Shown piece after piece: positions 38,918 through 48,679 of a DNA stretch of 64,000 nt (the stretch's first letter is position 1; every line of letters starts with the position of its first letter). Below the pieces are notes generated by a model. The model did not search any database. It was not told the DNA's origin and was given only the letters and a program-made list of their open reading frames with translations. Position numbers and translations under genes: made by a program. Origin of the DNA: Lysinibacillus sphaericus (GTDB lineage Bacteria; Bacillota; Bacilli; Bacillales_A; Planococcaceae); contig NZ_SADV01000010.1 in assembly GCF_006864135.1 (NCBI RefSeq), positions 62,001 to 126,000 on the forward strand, in the 5' to 3' direction.

Positions 38918-40162
38918 CTATAAATTTTGTGAATGTTTTTCACCATCAATGGTTTCGTATAATAAAACCCCTTTATCATTAATGAACAAGTTTTGAACCT
39001 CTTCCTCTAACAACACTTCTTCTGAGCCATCTTTTATAAATATCTTTGTTAAAAAGCCGGCATTATCATAATCACTACAATAAATCGAATCGTCAACTGC
39101 CGCAAGGAAATAACAAGCTGTTTCTGTAACCTGTCTACTTTGTTTTGTTGCTAAATCATAGGCGTATACCGTGTTATCGGCCATGCTATTATAATAAATA
39201 ACGTTGCCAACAGTATCCGCGTACCACATATCATGCATAAAATCATATGCATCGCTTGTAGCAGCAAAATAGTTGTCACGTGCCCAAATATGATCTTCAC
39301 TTAGTTTTTCGTCATTCACTAAAAAATATTCGTAGGAAATAGCATAAGGTTCATCAGGATTAACATCATTCCAAGTCGTATCAACATGATACCAATCACT
39401 ATTAACACTTACTAAATTCCATGCATGAAGCTGATTATCGCTATAGCCATAAACATATTTAGCATCAAGACCAGCCGCCAAAAATAAACGGTAGGCTAAA
39501 AGTGTATAAGCTTGGCAAACACCAGTTTCTTGACTTATTAATTCATAAACAGATTGACCTTCTGACGCATCTTCATCAGAATAAGTGGCTAGTTGTACTA
39601 CAAAGTCATTAACGACTTTAGCACGATGAAAATCATCCATGTCATTTGTAATATACTTAGTTGCAAATTTCTCTACATAATCATCGACTTTCTTTTCCTT
39701 TTTGGCATCTGTAAAATATGTAAAATCAAATTCTATCTCATAACCACTATCTACTTCCCGTGCTTCCCAGTTGAAATTTTTGATATATCCTGTTGTATAA
39801 GGATTAACAAAATTAAGTATGTTATAAAGATCATTCAGTTGTTCTTTAAACGTATCCCAATCTAATTTTCCCCTATATATTACTGTAAAGTTTGGGTCAA
39901 ACGTTGATATATGCTTCTCAACCTTTTTTGAGAATTGCAACAAAGCAAGATCTTTCTTAAATAATGTCGTTGAAAAAAGGTCTTCCGCAGAAAACTCCAC
40001 TGATGGAGCTTTACTAGTAGGCTCCTTAAAGTCCATAGAAGCCTCTTCTTCGGATGCAGGTTCCTCTGGTGCTAATACTTCGACGGCCTTGATAACAGCT
40101 GAGCAAGCGCTAAGCATGCATAAAATAATAAGTGAAAAAATTAGCAATAAACTTTTTTTCAT
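38918..40162 (-). CDS. Lipoprotein with transglutaminase-like domain
   Basis: 414 aa. Lipoprotein signal with lipobox LSAC (residues 17-20). A transglutaminase-like cysteine-protease fold lies at about 195-290: catalytic Cys in ETGVCQAYTLLAYRLFLAAG, His in NQLHAWNLV, Asp in WYHVDTTWND. The C-terminal third (YFAATSDAYDFMH, NVIYYNSMADNTVYAYDLATKQ) looks like beta-propeller strands of the DUF5050 type. It is likely tethered at the cell surface, acting on peptides or wall material. ATG follows GGAGGAATT. Confidence 0.8.
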   Translation of the reverse strand: MKKSLLLIFSLIILCMLSACSAVIKAVEVLAPEEPASEEEASMDFKEPTSKAPSVEFSAEDLFSTTLFKKDLALLQFSKKVEKHISTFDPNFTVIYRGKLDWDTFKEQLNDLYNILNFVNPYTTGYIKNFNWEAREVDSGYEIEFDFTYFTDAKKEKKVDDYVEKFATKYITNDMDDFHRAKVVNDFVVQLATYSDEDASEGQSVYELISQETGVCQAYTLLAYRLFLAAGLDAKYVYGYSDNQLHAWNLVSVNSDWYHVDTTWNDVNPDEPYAISYEYFLVNDEKLSEDHIWARDNYFAATSDAYDFMHDMWYADTVGNVIYYNSMADNTVYAYDLATKQSRQVTETACYFLAAVDDSIYCSDYDNAGFLTKIFIKDGSEEVLLEEEVQNLFINDKGVLLYETIDGEKHSQNL

Positions 40163-40185
40163 AATTCCTCCATTATAATTATATT

Positions 40186-40405
40186 TTTAGCTCATCACTA
40201 AAACGTGAGGGTGATTTCAGCGTTTTCCAGGGGACGTTCGATATGCCACTAAGAGCAACAGATGTTTTTGGGCGAAAGCGGCGGGATGTTGGTCCGAAGG
40301 CATGATCAGAGGACGTGATGCGCTTACCCCTCGTTCCTCTATTTTTGCAGGGTCTCTTCTGTGTCGCTAATCCCCAAGAGTTGTCTGGCCTCCACGCCAA
40401 TCAAC
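40186..40405. repeat. Dispersed repeat, modular copy
   Basis: Edge AGCTCATCACTAAAACGTGAGGG-type sequence, GATGTTTTTGGGCGAAAGCG, GCATGATCAGAGGACGTGAT and CCTCTATTTTTGCAGGGTCT, the same modules as at 31795 in another order. The right end (CCAATCAACTTAT) is close to the inverted edge. Confidence 0.55.
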
Positions 40406-40545
40406 TTATATGAACGGCATTTTTTGGGATTTTTGTGATGACTATACTTTTAACTATTATAGGATAATGTGATAGCAAGTTGGTATGTTGTTTTTTAGAA
40501 AAATTAACCGAATGAGGTAAAATGAGGATATTTATTAATCTTAGT

Positions 40546-40574
40546 TTGTCAAGAGAACCTTTTTTTGTTATAAT
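40546..40574 (+). promoter_or_regulatory. secG promoter
   Basis: TTGTCA, 17 bases, TATAAT, 41 bases before the ATG of secG. Confidence 0.7.
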
Positions 40575-40614
40575 ATATTATGTTGTGATGTTCGAAGTTC
40601 GGGAGGTGCAGTGA

Positions 40615-40842
40615 ATGCATACAGTAGTATTAGTTTCATTAGTTATCGTTTCAGTAGCGTTGATCGTTGTAGTATTACTTCAATCTAGTAAAAGTGCAGG
40701 CTTGTCAGGTGCCATCTCGGGTGGAGCTGAACAACTATTTGGAAAGCAAAAAGCACGTGGTATGGATCTAATCCTTCATCGTGTAACAATTGTGTTAGCA
40801 ATATTATTCTTTATTTTAGCACTCGCTATTACAAAAATCTAA
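40615..40842 (+). CDS. secG: Preprotein translocase subunit SecG
   Basis: 75 aa with two membrane helices ([20 protein letters not shown], and [16 protein letters not shown]) separated by the conserved loop [20 protein letters not shown]. Stimulates SecYE during protein export. ATG after GGGAGGTGCAGTGA. Followed by its own terminator and the 21-bp arrays; the order secG-est-rnr-smpB-ssrA is conserved in Bacilli. Confidence 0.95.
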   Translation: MHTVVLVSLVIVSVALIVVVLLQSSKSAGLSGAISGGAEQLFGKQKARGMDLILHRVTIVLAILFFILALAITKI

Positions 40843-40857
40843 TAGTTGAAGATATAT

Positions 40858-40890
40858 CGCCTAACCTTTACTGGTTGGGCGTTTTCTTTT
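40858..40890 (+). terminator. Terminator after secG
   Basis: CGCCTAACC pairs with GGTTGGGCG around TTTACT, followed by TTTTCTTTT. Confidence 0.8.
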
Positions 40891-41098
40891 ATGGTACTAA
40901 TTATTTGGATGTCGTCAATACATAGTTAGTTCAGCAAAGTCGTGTGTGGGGCAGGGAGATACTCGCGTGAGGTCGGGCGCGGAAGCGAAGAATGCTCGCG
41001 TGAGGCAGGGAGATACTCATGGAAGCGAAGTGAATACCCGCGCTAGGGTGTAAATACTGCGAATCGCAAAATTACGGATGGAAAAGCTAAAGTGATGG

Positions 41099-41235
41099 CT
41101 AGACTCCCCGAAGCGGCGGGATTTCGTGCTTTAGCGGCGATCCTTGCTTGGTTAGCGGCGGAATTTCATGTTTTAGCGGCGTTCTTCCTTTGGTTAGCGG
41201 CGCAACTCACACTTTTAGAGGCGAATTCTAAACAT
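41099..41235. repeat. 21-bp array, TTAGCGGCG type, between secG and est
   Basis: TTAGCGGCG recurs with exact 21-base spacing (TTAGCGGCGATCCTTGCTTG, TTAGCGGCGGAATTTCATGT, TTAGCGGCGTTCTTCCTTTG, TTAGCGGCGCAACTCACACT, last base of each unit omitted). Just before it, 40950-41050 holds looser repeats of CTCGCGTGAGG and GGAAGCGAAG. Confidence 0.7.
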
Positions 41236-41310
41236 AAGCTGGACAATTTGACAAAACTAAAGTCAGAATTGAAGAACATTGTATAGAATTTTACACAATA
41301 TTAAGGACTT

Positions 41311-41606
41311 GACTTCGAAGAGTCAAAGTGACGGAGAATCCCCGAAGCGACGGATAAAAGAGTCAAAGTGACGGAGAATCCCCGAAGCGACGGATAAAAG
41401 AGTCAAAGTGACGGATAGACACCCCGAAGCGGCGGATAGAAGAGTCAAAGTGACGGATAGACACCCCGAAGCGGCGGATAGAAGAGTCAAAGTGACGGAT
41501 AGACACCTCAAAGTGACGGATAGAAGAACCAAAATGCCGGATAGACTCCTCGAAATGCCGAATAGAATTGCCAGAAACATCAAAATGCTGAAAAAGACCA
41601 TCAAAT
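41311..41606. repeat. 21/42-bp array, GACGGA type, between secG and est
   Basis: Alternating 21-base units: GAGTCAAAGTGACGGAGAAT-C and CCCGAAGCGACGGATAAAAG-A, later with GGATAGACACC. The unit is related to that at 10335-11216 (AAAGAGTCAAAGCGACGGAA). The open forward frame through it is a by-product of the period. Confidence 0.75.
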
Positions 41607-41715
41607 TAACCGATAAAACCTCATAAAAGATGTAACAATCGCCAAAACTTTTTAGGAAGCTTCGGTATGGCTATAATGGTTATAGTATATGTATTTGGAT
41701 GAAGGAGGGCGCGCA

Positions 41716-42462
41716 ATGAAAAAATCGTTATCACAGCCTTTTTTCTTTCAGGCAGGAGCTAGAGCAGTTTTGTTATTGCATGGGTTTACGGGAAGCTCTG
41801 CGGATGTGCGAATGCTTGGGAGATTTTTAGAGAAAAAAGGGTATACTACATTAGCACCTCATTATAAAGGTCACGGTGTGGAACCGGAGGAACTTATTAC
41901 AACAGGTCCTGCTGATTGGTGGCAGGATGTCGTAGCTGCGTACAAACAGCTGCAGGATGCGGGCTATGAGGAGATTGCTGTTGCTGGCTTGTCATTGGGT
42001 GGTGTGATGGCATTAAATATTGCGCTTATTAACCCAGTGAAAGGTATAGTGACAATGTGTGCTCCAATGACGATGCGTACAACAGATGTTATGTTTCAAG
42101 GTGTACTGAAATATGCGAGGGACTATAAAAAGTTCCAAGGTAAAGATGAGGAGCAAATCGAAGCTGAGGTTGCGTTAATTGCTGAAAAGGGCATGCCATC
42201 TTTACAAGAATTGCGCGAGTTTATTGCCCGGACACGTCAAGAAATTGACATGATATATGCACCGATTTTTGTCGTACAGGCGACAAATGATGAGGTAATT
42301 GAGACAGAATCTGCCAACATTATATATAATCAAACTGAGTCACTTGAAAAACAAATCAAGTGGTATGAAAACTCAAAACATGTTATTACGTTAGATCAAG
42401 AAAAAGATCAGTTACATGAAGATATTTATCGCTTTTTAGAAAGCTTAAATTGGGCACAATAA
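41716..42462 (+). CDS. est: Carboxylesterase Est, alpha/beta hydrolase
   Basis: 248 aa. [20 protein letters not shown] holds the oxyanion region, the nucleophile Ser is in [12 protein letters not shown], the acid in QATNDEVIE and the His in [15 protein letters not shown]. This is the carboxylesterase found beside rnr in Bacilli (YvaK/Est). ATG at 41716 follows GAAGGAGGGCGCGCA; the in-frame ATG at 41689 lies upstream of that site. Confidence 0.9.
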   Translation: MKKSLSQPFFFQAGARAVLLLHGFTGSSADVRMLGRFLEKKGYTTLAPHYKGHGVEPEELITTGPADWWQDVVAAYKQLQDAGYEEIAVAGLSLGGVMALNIALINPVKGIVTMCAPMTMRTTDVMFQGVLKYARDYKKFQGKDEEQIEAEVALIAEKGMPSLQELREFIARTRQEIDMIYAPIFVVQATNDEVIETESANIIYNQTESLEKQIKWYENSKHVITLDQEKDQLHEDIYRFLESLNWAQ

Positions 42463-42499
42463 AAATATAATTAGGATTTTCTCATGAAGGAGGGAAATT

Positions 42500-45043
42500 A
42501 TGAAAGACCAGAACAATTCACTACAAAGTCGTTTACTCGATTTTTTCGGTGAAGAAGAATATAAACCATTAACCGTTGGCGAAATCGAGGACGTATTTGG
42601 CTTTGAAGATGCTGACGAATTTAAAGAATTAGTGAAAACGTTAGTGCGTATGGAGGGGCAAGGTTTAGTTGTGCGTTCTCGCTCCAATCGTTATGGCTTG
42701 CCAGAGCGCATGAATTTACTTCGAGGTAAATTTATCGGACACGCGAAAGGCTTTGGCTTTGTGACACCTGATATTGAGGGGATGGATGATGTTTTCATTC
42801 CACCGCATGAAATAAATGGTGCGATTAACGGCGATATCGTTTTAATACGTGTTTTAAAGGAATCATTCGGTGATCGTCGTGAAGGTACGGTGACAAAGGT
42901 AGTAGAGCGTGGACAAACGAGCTTTGTTGGGACGTTCCAAGCAAATCGAGGCTTTGGCTTTGTTGTTTTAGATGACAAAAAACTACCGATGGACATTTTC
43001 ATTGCTAAGGGTGATACATTAGGAGCTGTTGACGGACACAAGGTTGTCGTGGAGGTAGCTACTTGGCCAGAAGATTTAAAATCGGCAACAGGCTATATTA
43101 CAAAAATATTAGGGCACAAAAATGACCCAGGTGTGGATATTCTCTCTATTTTATATAAGCACGACATTCCACCAGAATTCCCTGAAGAAGTGGTTGCTGC
43201 TGCGCAACGAGTGCCAGATGAAATTACAGAGGCAGATTTAGAAGGTCGCCGTGATTTACGCCATGAAACGATTGTGACAATCGATGGAGCTGATGCGAAG
43301 GACTTGGATGATGCTGTAACCGTAACGAAAAATGGAGACGGTACTTATAAACTTGGCGTACATATTGCAGACGTTAGTTATTATGTAACACAAGGCTCTG
43401 TAATAGATATTGAAGCTTATGATCGTGCGACAAGTGTATATTTAACAGACCGCGTTATCCCGATGATTCCGCACCGATTATCGAATGGGATCTGTTCATT
43501 AAATCCACAGGTTGACCGTCTAGTACTATCTTGTGAAATGATTATTGATGCAAATGGTAATGTGATTTCACATGAAATTTTCCAAAGTGTCATTAAAACA
43601 ACTGAGCGTATGACATATAGAGACGTTTACAAAATTTTAGAGGAGCAGGACGCAGAGCTAATTGCCCGCTATGAGCCACTAGTACCAATGTTTAAACATA
43701 TGGCTGAGCTGTCTAACATTTTACGAAATAAACGTCAAATGCGCGGTGCCATTGACTTTGACTTTAAAGAATCTAAAGTGATCGTGGACGAAGATGGCTG
43801 GCCAGTAGATATCGAATTACGTGAACGTACAGTAGCTGAGAAATTAATTGAAGATTTCATGCTAGCTGCCAATGAAACAGTAGCAGAGCATTTCCATTGG
43901 ATGAATGTACCGTTCCTTTACCGTATCCACGAAGATCCAAAGCCAGAAAAGCTCCAACGCTTCTTTGAATTTGTCACGAACTTCGGTATTTTAATCAAAG
44001 GTACAGGAAACACAGTCCATCCGAAAGCTTTACAAGATGTATTAAAAGCCATTGAAGGTATGCCAGAGGAGCCTGTTATTTCAACAATGCTTCTACGCTC
44101 CATGCAGCAGGCAAAATATTATCCTGAAAGCTTAGGTCACTTTGGTTTATCTACAGATTTCTATACACACTTTACGTCACCGATTCGACGTTATCCAGAC
44201 TTAATTGTCCATCGTTTAATTCGTACGTATTTAATTAATAAAGATACATCAAATGAGACAGTCGCACAGTGGAGTATGGCGATGGATGAAATTGCTGACC
44301 ATACGTCAGAGCGTGAACGCCGTGCTGTCGATGCAGAACGCGATACTGATGCACTGAAAAAAGCACAATATATGTCCGATAAAATTGGTGAAGAGTTTGA
44401 AGGGATCGTCTCATCCATTACAAACTTTGGGATTTTCGTGGAGCTACCAAACACGATTGAAGGACTTGTCCATATTAGCAATATGACAGATGACTACTAC
44501 CGCTTTGATGATCGTCAAATGATGATGATCGGTGAACGTACAAATCGCCAATTCCGTATCGGAGATGAAGTAACGGTACGTGTAGCAAATGTTATTATTG
44601 AGGAGTCATCGATTGACTTTGAAATTGTCGGAATGGTAACGTCTTATGGACGAACACGAAAAGCAGCACCTACTGTGATTCACGCACGCAAAAATTATAG
44701 CGACAACAAAGATGGTCGTAATGGCCGCAAAGGTGGTCGCAACGGGGAAGAGCGAAGCGGACGTGGCAGTCGCAGTGGTCGCAACGAAGAAGAACGAGGC
44801 GGACGTGGCAGTCGCAGTAGTCGCAACGAAGAAGAAAGAGGCCGAAGTGGCAATCGCAGTGGTCGCAATGAAGAAGGACGTGGCGGACAAGGAGAACGAC
44901 GTGAAAATGACCGTGATCCACGAGGACGCCGCAAAGATGGCTCAAACTCAAGCCCCGGCCCTAAAAAAGGCGTGAAGCAAAAGCAAAAGTTTTACGAGGG
45001 CGTAGCAAAGAAAAACAAAAAGAAAAAATCAAAACGTAAATAA
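42500..45043 (+). CDS. rnr: Ribonuclease R
   Basis: 847-aa processive 3'-5' exoribonuclease. N-terminal winged helix, two cold-shock domains ([24 protein letters not shown]), the RNB catalytic domain with [14 protein letters not shown] metal ligands, and a C-terminal S1 domain ([17 protein letters not shown]). The tail after about residue 735 is an unusually long run of R, G, N, S and E in near-repeats ([14 protein letters not shown]) ending in a Lys-rich stretch. ATG after GAAGGAGGGAAATT. Works with SmpB-tmRNA to degrade non-stop mRNA. Confidence 0.95.
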   Translation: MKDQNNSLQSRLLDFFGEEEYKPLTVGEIEDVFGFEDADEFKELVKTLVRMEGQGLVVRSRSNRYGLPERMNLLRGKFIGHAKGFGFVTPDIEGMDDVFIPPHEINGAINGDIVLIRVLKESFGDRREGTVTKVVERGQTSFVGTFQANRGFGFVVLDDKKLPMDIFIAKGDTLGAVDGHKVVVEVATWPEDLKSATGYITKILGHKNDPGVDILSILYKHDIPPEFPEEVVAAAQRVPDEITEADLEGRRDLRHETIVTIDGADAKDLDDAVTVTKNGDGTYKLGVHIADVSYYVTQGSVIDIEAYDRATSVYLTDRVIPMIPHRLSNGICSLNPQVDRLVLSCEMIIDANGNVISHEIFQSVIKTTERMTYRDVYKILEEQDAELIARYEPLVPMFKHMAELSNILRNKRQMRGAIDFDFKESKVIVDEDGWPVDIELRERTVAEKLIEDFMLAANETVAEHFHWMNVPFLYRIHEDPKPEKLQRFFEFVTNFGILIKGTGNTVHPKALQDVLKAIEGMPEEPVISTMLLRSMQQAKYYPESLGHFGLSTDFYTHFTSPIRRYPDLIVHRLIRTYLINKDTSNETVAQWSMAMDEIADHTSERERRAVDAERDTDALKKAQYMSDKIGEEFEGIVSSITNFGIFVELPNTIEGLVHISNMTDDYYRFDDRQMMMIGERTNRQFRIGDEVTVRVANVIIEESSIDFEIVGMVTSYGRTRKAAPTVIHARKNYSDNKDGRNGRKGGRNGEERSGRGSRSGRNEEERGGRGSRSSRNEEERGRSGNRSGRNEEGRGGQGERRENDRDPRGRRKDGSNSSPGPKKGVKQKQKFYEGVAKKNKKKKSKRK

Positions 45044-45161
45044 AGTAAAAGTAGAGGTGAAGGCACCAATTAGCGCTTTAGAGCAATTTGAAGCGGGTGC
45101 TTTCACTTTATCAATAAGGGCAGGTTGACCCTGCTTAACCTTTAAGTAGAGGGTGAATAAT

Positions 45162-45629
45162 ATGGCAAAAGGTACTGGTAAAGTATTAGCACAAAACAAA
45201 AAAGCCGGGCACGACTACTTCATTGAAGAAACAATTGAAGCGGGCATGGTGCTAACAGGCACAGAAATTAAATCCATCCGTGCAGGAAGAGTCCAACTAA
45301 AAGAATCCTATGTACAAATCCGTAGCGGTGAAGCATGGATCAATAATATGCATGTCAGCTCATTCGAACAAGGCAACCGCTTTAACCACGACCCACTGCG
45401 CGCCCGCAAATTGCTGCTACACAAAAAGCAAATCGGCGAGCTAGTCGGTGCCGTAAAACGTGACGGCTACACAATTGTCCCGTTAAAAATGTACATTAAA
45501 GATGGCTATGCCAAGCTCTTAATCGGCGTCGGCAAAGGGAAAAAGGATTACGACAAACGCGACGACATGCGCAAAAAAGCAGCAAAACGCGAAATGGAAC
45601 GTGCCTTCAAAGCAAAAAATCAAGATTAA
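45162..45629 (+). CDS. smpB: SsrA-binding protein SmpB
   Basis: 155 aa. Family block [30 protein letters not shown], and the basic C-terminal tail ([21 protein letters not shown]) that enters the decoding centre. Brings tmRNA to stalled ribosomes; its partner ssrA lies 1.1 kb downstream. ATG at 45162 after GAGGGTG; the upstream GTG at 45153 overlaps that site. Confidence 0.97.
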   Translation: MAKGTGKVLAQNKKAGHDYFIEETIEAGMVLTGTEIKSIRAGRVQLKESYVQIRSGEAWINNMHVSSFEQGNRFNHDPLRARKLLLHKKQIGELVGAVKRDGYTIVPLKMYIKDGYAKLLIGVGKGKKDYDKRDDMRKKAAKREMERAFKAKNQD

Positions 45630-45639
45630 TAGGTTGTTA

Positions 45640-45677
45640 GAAAGCTCACTATTGAATGGTGAGCTTTTTGTTTTTTT
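45640..45677 (+). terminator. Terminator after smpB
   Basis: AAAGCTCACTATT pairs with AATGGTGAGCTTT, followed by TTGTTTTTTT. Confidence 0.85.
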
Positions 45678-45815
45678 AGCGAGAGAACGGATAAAATATA
45701 TCGTGCAAGACCGTTCTAATTGATGCTGGTTAAAAAATATAATGGAGAATGCATATAGAGAGCAAGTCTTGCGATTTAAGGAGGAGACACAATTCTTACG
45801 ATTAGAAGAAAAGTA

Positions 45816-46544
45816 TTGTTTGTGGAAATGGAGCATATTTATTTCGCAGAAAAGTGTAAGGATCTACAAGAAAGAAAAAAGCTAGTTTGCTATACTCAAA
45901 CAAAGCTCCCTGAGCAAAAACTTGAGGGACATACAACACTACAAATTATTTTACAGCAAGACGAAGATGTCCTGTTAGCGGATTTATCAAAAATGAATCG
46001 CTATATGCTTAGACGCGCAAGAAAAGAGCCCTACGAAGTAATTGTTAAAGAAAACCCAACTGATATAGAGCTGAAAGAATTCCAACAATTTTACAATGCA
46101 TTCGCAAAAATGAAACAAACAAATCGAGTTCGTAAATTCCATATGCAAACAATGAAGCTACTTCGCGAGCAAGGAGCACTAATATACACAAAGCTTCAAA
46201 ATGATAAAGGTGAGGCACTTTGCTATCGAATATACATTGTTGATGGAGATATGGTACTAAATTTATACACAGGTACTGCTGCATGGATCCAGAATAGACC
46301 TGATTTAAAGCAGCAAATCCGCTTCGCTAATCGTTATTTACTATGGGAAAATATTATGATGTTCCGAAGCAGAGGCTACGCTCGCTATGATTTCGGTGCA
46401 TTAACGAACAAAGAAGAAATCAAAGAATTTAAGCTTGGCTTTGGTGGACAAGAGGTAGATGTTTACTTTGGTTATCTTACAGATTCCATAGTTGGGAAGC
46501 TATTATTAAAATTACGAGAGTTGAAATTTAAGGTAATGCAATAA
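45816..46544 (+). CDS. FemAB/GNAT-like acyl- or aminoacyl-transferase
   Basis: About 242 aa. The pattern LLADLSKMNRYMLRRARKEPYEV, a central FYNAFAKMK and the C-terminal YDFGALTNKEEIKEFKLGFGGQEV resemble FemAB / BioF2-like proteins, which add amino acids to peptidoglycan precursors; shorter than classical FemX (over 300 aa). The chosen TTG at 45816 has no ribosome site. A strong AAGGAGGAG at 45778-45786 lies 5 bases before an in-frame ATT (45792), which would add LTIRRKV-type residues; ATT may be the real start. Confidence 0.65.
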   Translation: MFVEMEHIYFAEKCKDLQERKKLVCYTQTKLPEQKLEGHTTLQIILQQDEDVLLADLSKMNRYMLRRARKEPYEVIVKENPTDIELKEFQQFYNAFAKMKQTNRVRKFHMQTMKLLREQGALIYTKLQNDKGEALCYRIYIVDGDMVLNLYTGTAAWIQNRPDLKQQIRFANRYLLWENIMMFRSRGYARYDFGALTNKEEIKEFKLGFGGQEVDVYFGYLTDSIVGKLLLKLRELKFKVMQ

Positions 46545-46590
46545 GAAATAAGTTTCGAGGGAGCTAATTCTTTCCATCATAGCAGGACAC

Positions 46591-46619
46591 TTGAACTATA
46601 GATAGATTTGCTTTATAAT
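46591..46619 (+). promoter_or_regulatory. ssrA promoter candidate
   Basis: TTGAAC, 17 bases, TATAAT, about 110 bases before the mature tmRNA 5' end. Confidence 0.5.
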
Positions 46620-46731
46620 AAGTATTAATGAATGCCAGATTACATGGAAGCGTACTTTTAGCTCCCACCGTACTAGAAGAAATTCTAGCTCCTTTGCTTG
46701 AACGAGGCCATGTGCTTCGATTCATATTCAA

Positions 46732-47084
46732 GGGGACGTTACGGATTCGACAGGGATGGTTCAAGCTTTGGTCGCGCGTCGGAGGTCTCGGCTCCGTCAT
46801 CAACGGAAGTTATATAATAACTGGCAAACAACAAAACTTAGCTTTCGCAGCGTAAGCTCTTAAGCGCTCTGCCTCTCTATCGCCCATGTAGAGAACGTGG
46901 GGCCCAACTTTAGTGGGATACGGTCGATGGTGCCACCTGAGTCACCGACAAGAGATTTCCAGGTTAGCGTACAGGACGCCTGTTTGTCGGCATAATGCTA
47001 CGTGAATCGTAAATAGGCAAACTACACGCGTAGAAGCTGAAGTATTGGAGTTTCTGGACGCGGGTTCGACTCCCGCCGTCTCCA
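46732..47084 (+). ncRNA. ssrA: Transfer-messenger RNA
   Basis: 5' end GGGGACGTTACGGATTCGAC and 3' end GGTTCGACTCCCGCCGTCTCC-A pair as the tRNA-like acceptor stem (GGGGACG/CGTCTCC). The tag reading frame resumes at GGC 46823 and encodes GKQQNLAFAA before TAA at 46853, giving the tag (A)GKQQNLAFAA, with the hydrophobic end recognised by ClpXP. After the discriminator A the sequence is TAC, so the CCA end is not encoded, unlike ssrA of Bacillus subtilis. The right neighbour is an integrase, so the 3' end is probably part of an attachment site. Confidence 0.96.
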
Positions 47085-47090
47085 TACTGT
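47055..47090. other. Predicted left attachment site (attL) in ssrA
   Basis: The T-arm and acceptor part of tmRNA abut non-tmRNA sequence at 47085 (TACTGTGAAATG). The 3' end of ssrA is a well-known integrase target. The missing CCA fits a crossover in this stretch followed by element-derived sequence. The exact core cannot be set without the attR copy. Confidence 0.5.
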
Positions 47091-47111
47091 GAAATGTACT
47101 GAATTTCACTG

Positions 47112-47158
47112 AGTGTCATGAACGTTGTTAAATCAACGTTTGTGGCACTTTTTTAATG
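47112..47158 (+). terminator. Terminator downstream of ssrA, on the island side
   Basis: GTGTCATGAACGTTG pairs with CAACGTTTGTGGCAC around TTAAAT, followed by TTTTTT. If the attL boundary is right, this terminator is brought by the element. Confidence 0.7.
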
Positions 47159-47187
47159 CTATTGAGTTGTACTGAATTGGATTGAAC

Positions 47188-47240
47188 CCTTATTAAATAC
47201 CTTATTAACCTTTGTTAATCCTTTGTTAGTCCTTTAATTG
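47188..47240. repeat. Iterons of about 11 bp next to attL
   Basis: CCTTATTAAAT (47188), CCTTATTAA (47200), CCTTTGTTAAT (47209), CCTTTGTTAGT (47220) and CCTTTAATTG (47231) form a direct repeat series with 9- to 12-base steps, running into the integrase 3' end. They may be arm-type integrase or excisionase sites. Confidence 0.5.
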
Positions 47241-48403
47241 TTTTCGTCAGATTTATCGTTTAGGAAGGTTGTAAATTTATCGATAGTACCTGATTTCGTT
47301 TTTCGCGTAACGTGTGCGTAAATTTCTAATGTTGTTTTTACGTCACTATGGCCTAAACGGTATTGTACTTCTTTAATTGATGCACCCGCTTCAAATAGTA
47401 GGGAACAGTGCGTATGACGTAGACCATGTGTTGTAATGTGTTCTAACTGGTGTTTTTTTAGGAAGTCTGAAAGCCACAGAACTGTTTTACTGGGATCTTG
47501 TAGCACGTTATAGGTGTTAGAGAACACTAACTGCTTCTTGGTTTTGGTATTGATTTTCATCGCCGAAAAAATGGTCTCTTGTTCGATCCGCCAAAGTTTT
47601 AATAGGTCCATCGTTTCTTGGTCGACTTTAATGGTACGCGATTTACCGGTTTTGGTAGTACCAAGATATAAACCATTTTCACCGCGCTTTACCGCCTTCG
47701 TAATACGAATTTCAAAAGTTTCAAAATCAATATCGTTCCATCTCAGTGCAAATACTTCACCTTTTCGCATACCTGAAAACGCAAGTAATCGAAAGACAGC
47801 TTGCTTTTTTATATTTGCATCTTCTTGTAAGTAGCTTAAGAATTGTACAAGCTGGTCACGAGAATAAAAGTTTTCAAATTCTTCGTCATCGACATCAATT
47901 GAAATTTTAGATTTAATGACAGGCATTTCAACTAACTCAAAAGGGTTTTTATCAATAATGCTATGTTTAATAGCATACTTTATAACAAGGGCGGCATAGT
48001 TTTTTATCATACTAAAACGCTTTAATTTTTTTGACCATTGATTAACATGCTTTTGACAAATAGCTGCATCAATATTGGCAATTCGATATGATCCGAAGGC
48101 CGGTAAAATATGATTTTGAAAAATCCGCTTTGTTTTTAATAGAGTGCTGTCTTCTACAGTATTTTCATATTGCTCTAACCATAAATGGTATACCTCTCCA
48201 TAAGTATCTTTAGCAACCGTACCATACGTCCCGTTTCTGATTTCTTGTTGCAATGTTAAATAAGCATCTTTGGCGTCCTTTTTAGTTTTAAAGCCACTGC
48301 GAGTAGTAGTCTTTTCTTTACCTGTTAATGGATCAGTGCCGATATAAATGTGAAATTTATACCGAATTTCATTATTTTGTAGTTTATATGTTTTAATCTT
48401 CAC
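47234..48403 (-). CDS. int: Tyrosine recombinase / integrase, ssrA-proximal
   Basis: 389 aa. N-terminal arm-binding domain (YKFHIYIGTDPLTGKEKTTT, the AP2-like type), SAM-like core-binding domain (about 65-155), catalytic domain with Arg in FSGMRKGEVFALRW, HGLRHTHCSLLFEAG (HxxR) and the nucleophile Tyr in LEIYAHV. All catalytic residues are kept. GTG start at 48403, 8 bases after AGGAGG on the minus strand. Its stop is next to the attL iterons, the usual arrangement for integrases of ssrA-borne elements. Confidence 0.93.
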   Translation of the reverse strand: MKIKTYKLQNNEIRYKFHIYIGTDPLTGKEKTTTRSGFKTKKDAKDAYLTLQQEIRNGTYGTVAKDTYGEVYHLWLEQYENTVEDSTLLKTKRIFQNHILPAFGSYRIANIDAAICQKHVNQWSKKLKRFSMIKNYAALVIKYAIKHSIIDKNPFELVEMPVIKSKISIDVDDEEFENFYSRDQLVQFLSYLQEDANIKKQAVFRLLAFSGMRKGEVFALRWNDIDFETFEIRITKAVKRGENGLYLGTTKTGKSRTIKVDQETMDLLKLWRIEQETIFSAMKINTKTKKQLVFSNTYNVLQDPSKTVLWLSDFLKKHQLEHITTHGLRHTHCSLLFEAGASIKEVQYRLGHSDVKTTLEIYAHVTRKTKSGTIDKFTTFLNDKSDENN

Positions 48404-48514
48404 TGTATTTTCCTCCTGTATCGTGCTTACGGAGACAAAGAGGGTGTAGTATTTAGTACTACAGTTTGATTTTATGCGAGAAGCAATATTTTAGCAAATA
48501 GGACATTGTAAAAC

Positions 48515-48560
48515 AAAAAAACGCAGTAGAGTTTTGAGGCTCTATTGCGTATAAATATTT
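48515..48560. terminator. Hairpin between the two integrases
   Basis: CGCAGTAGAG and CTCTATTGCG flank TTTTGAGG; an A-run on the left gives a T-run on the minus strand, which would end transcription of the upstream integrase gene. Confidence 0.6.
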
Positions 48561-48679
48561 GTTGATTCTACTACATGAGGGATGTAGGTCATCGGATCAA
48601 TTGAATTCCTTCGTTAGATATTCTTCGTTACATTGTAAGTCTGATACTATCTTTTTTACCATACTTTCTTTCCTTCTAA

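Noticed and set aside
41092-41626. Small frames rich in LAA or TDRRVK repeats between secG and est
   Set aside because: They are products of the 21-base arrays, read in opposite senses, without ribosome sites.
46628-46855. 75-codon frame running into the tmRNA tag
   Set aside because: It covers the tmRNA tRNA-like domain and only joins the tag frame by chance; the tag is translated by resumption on tmRNA.
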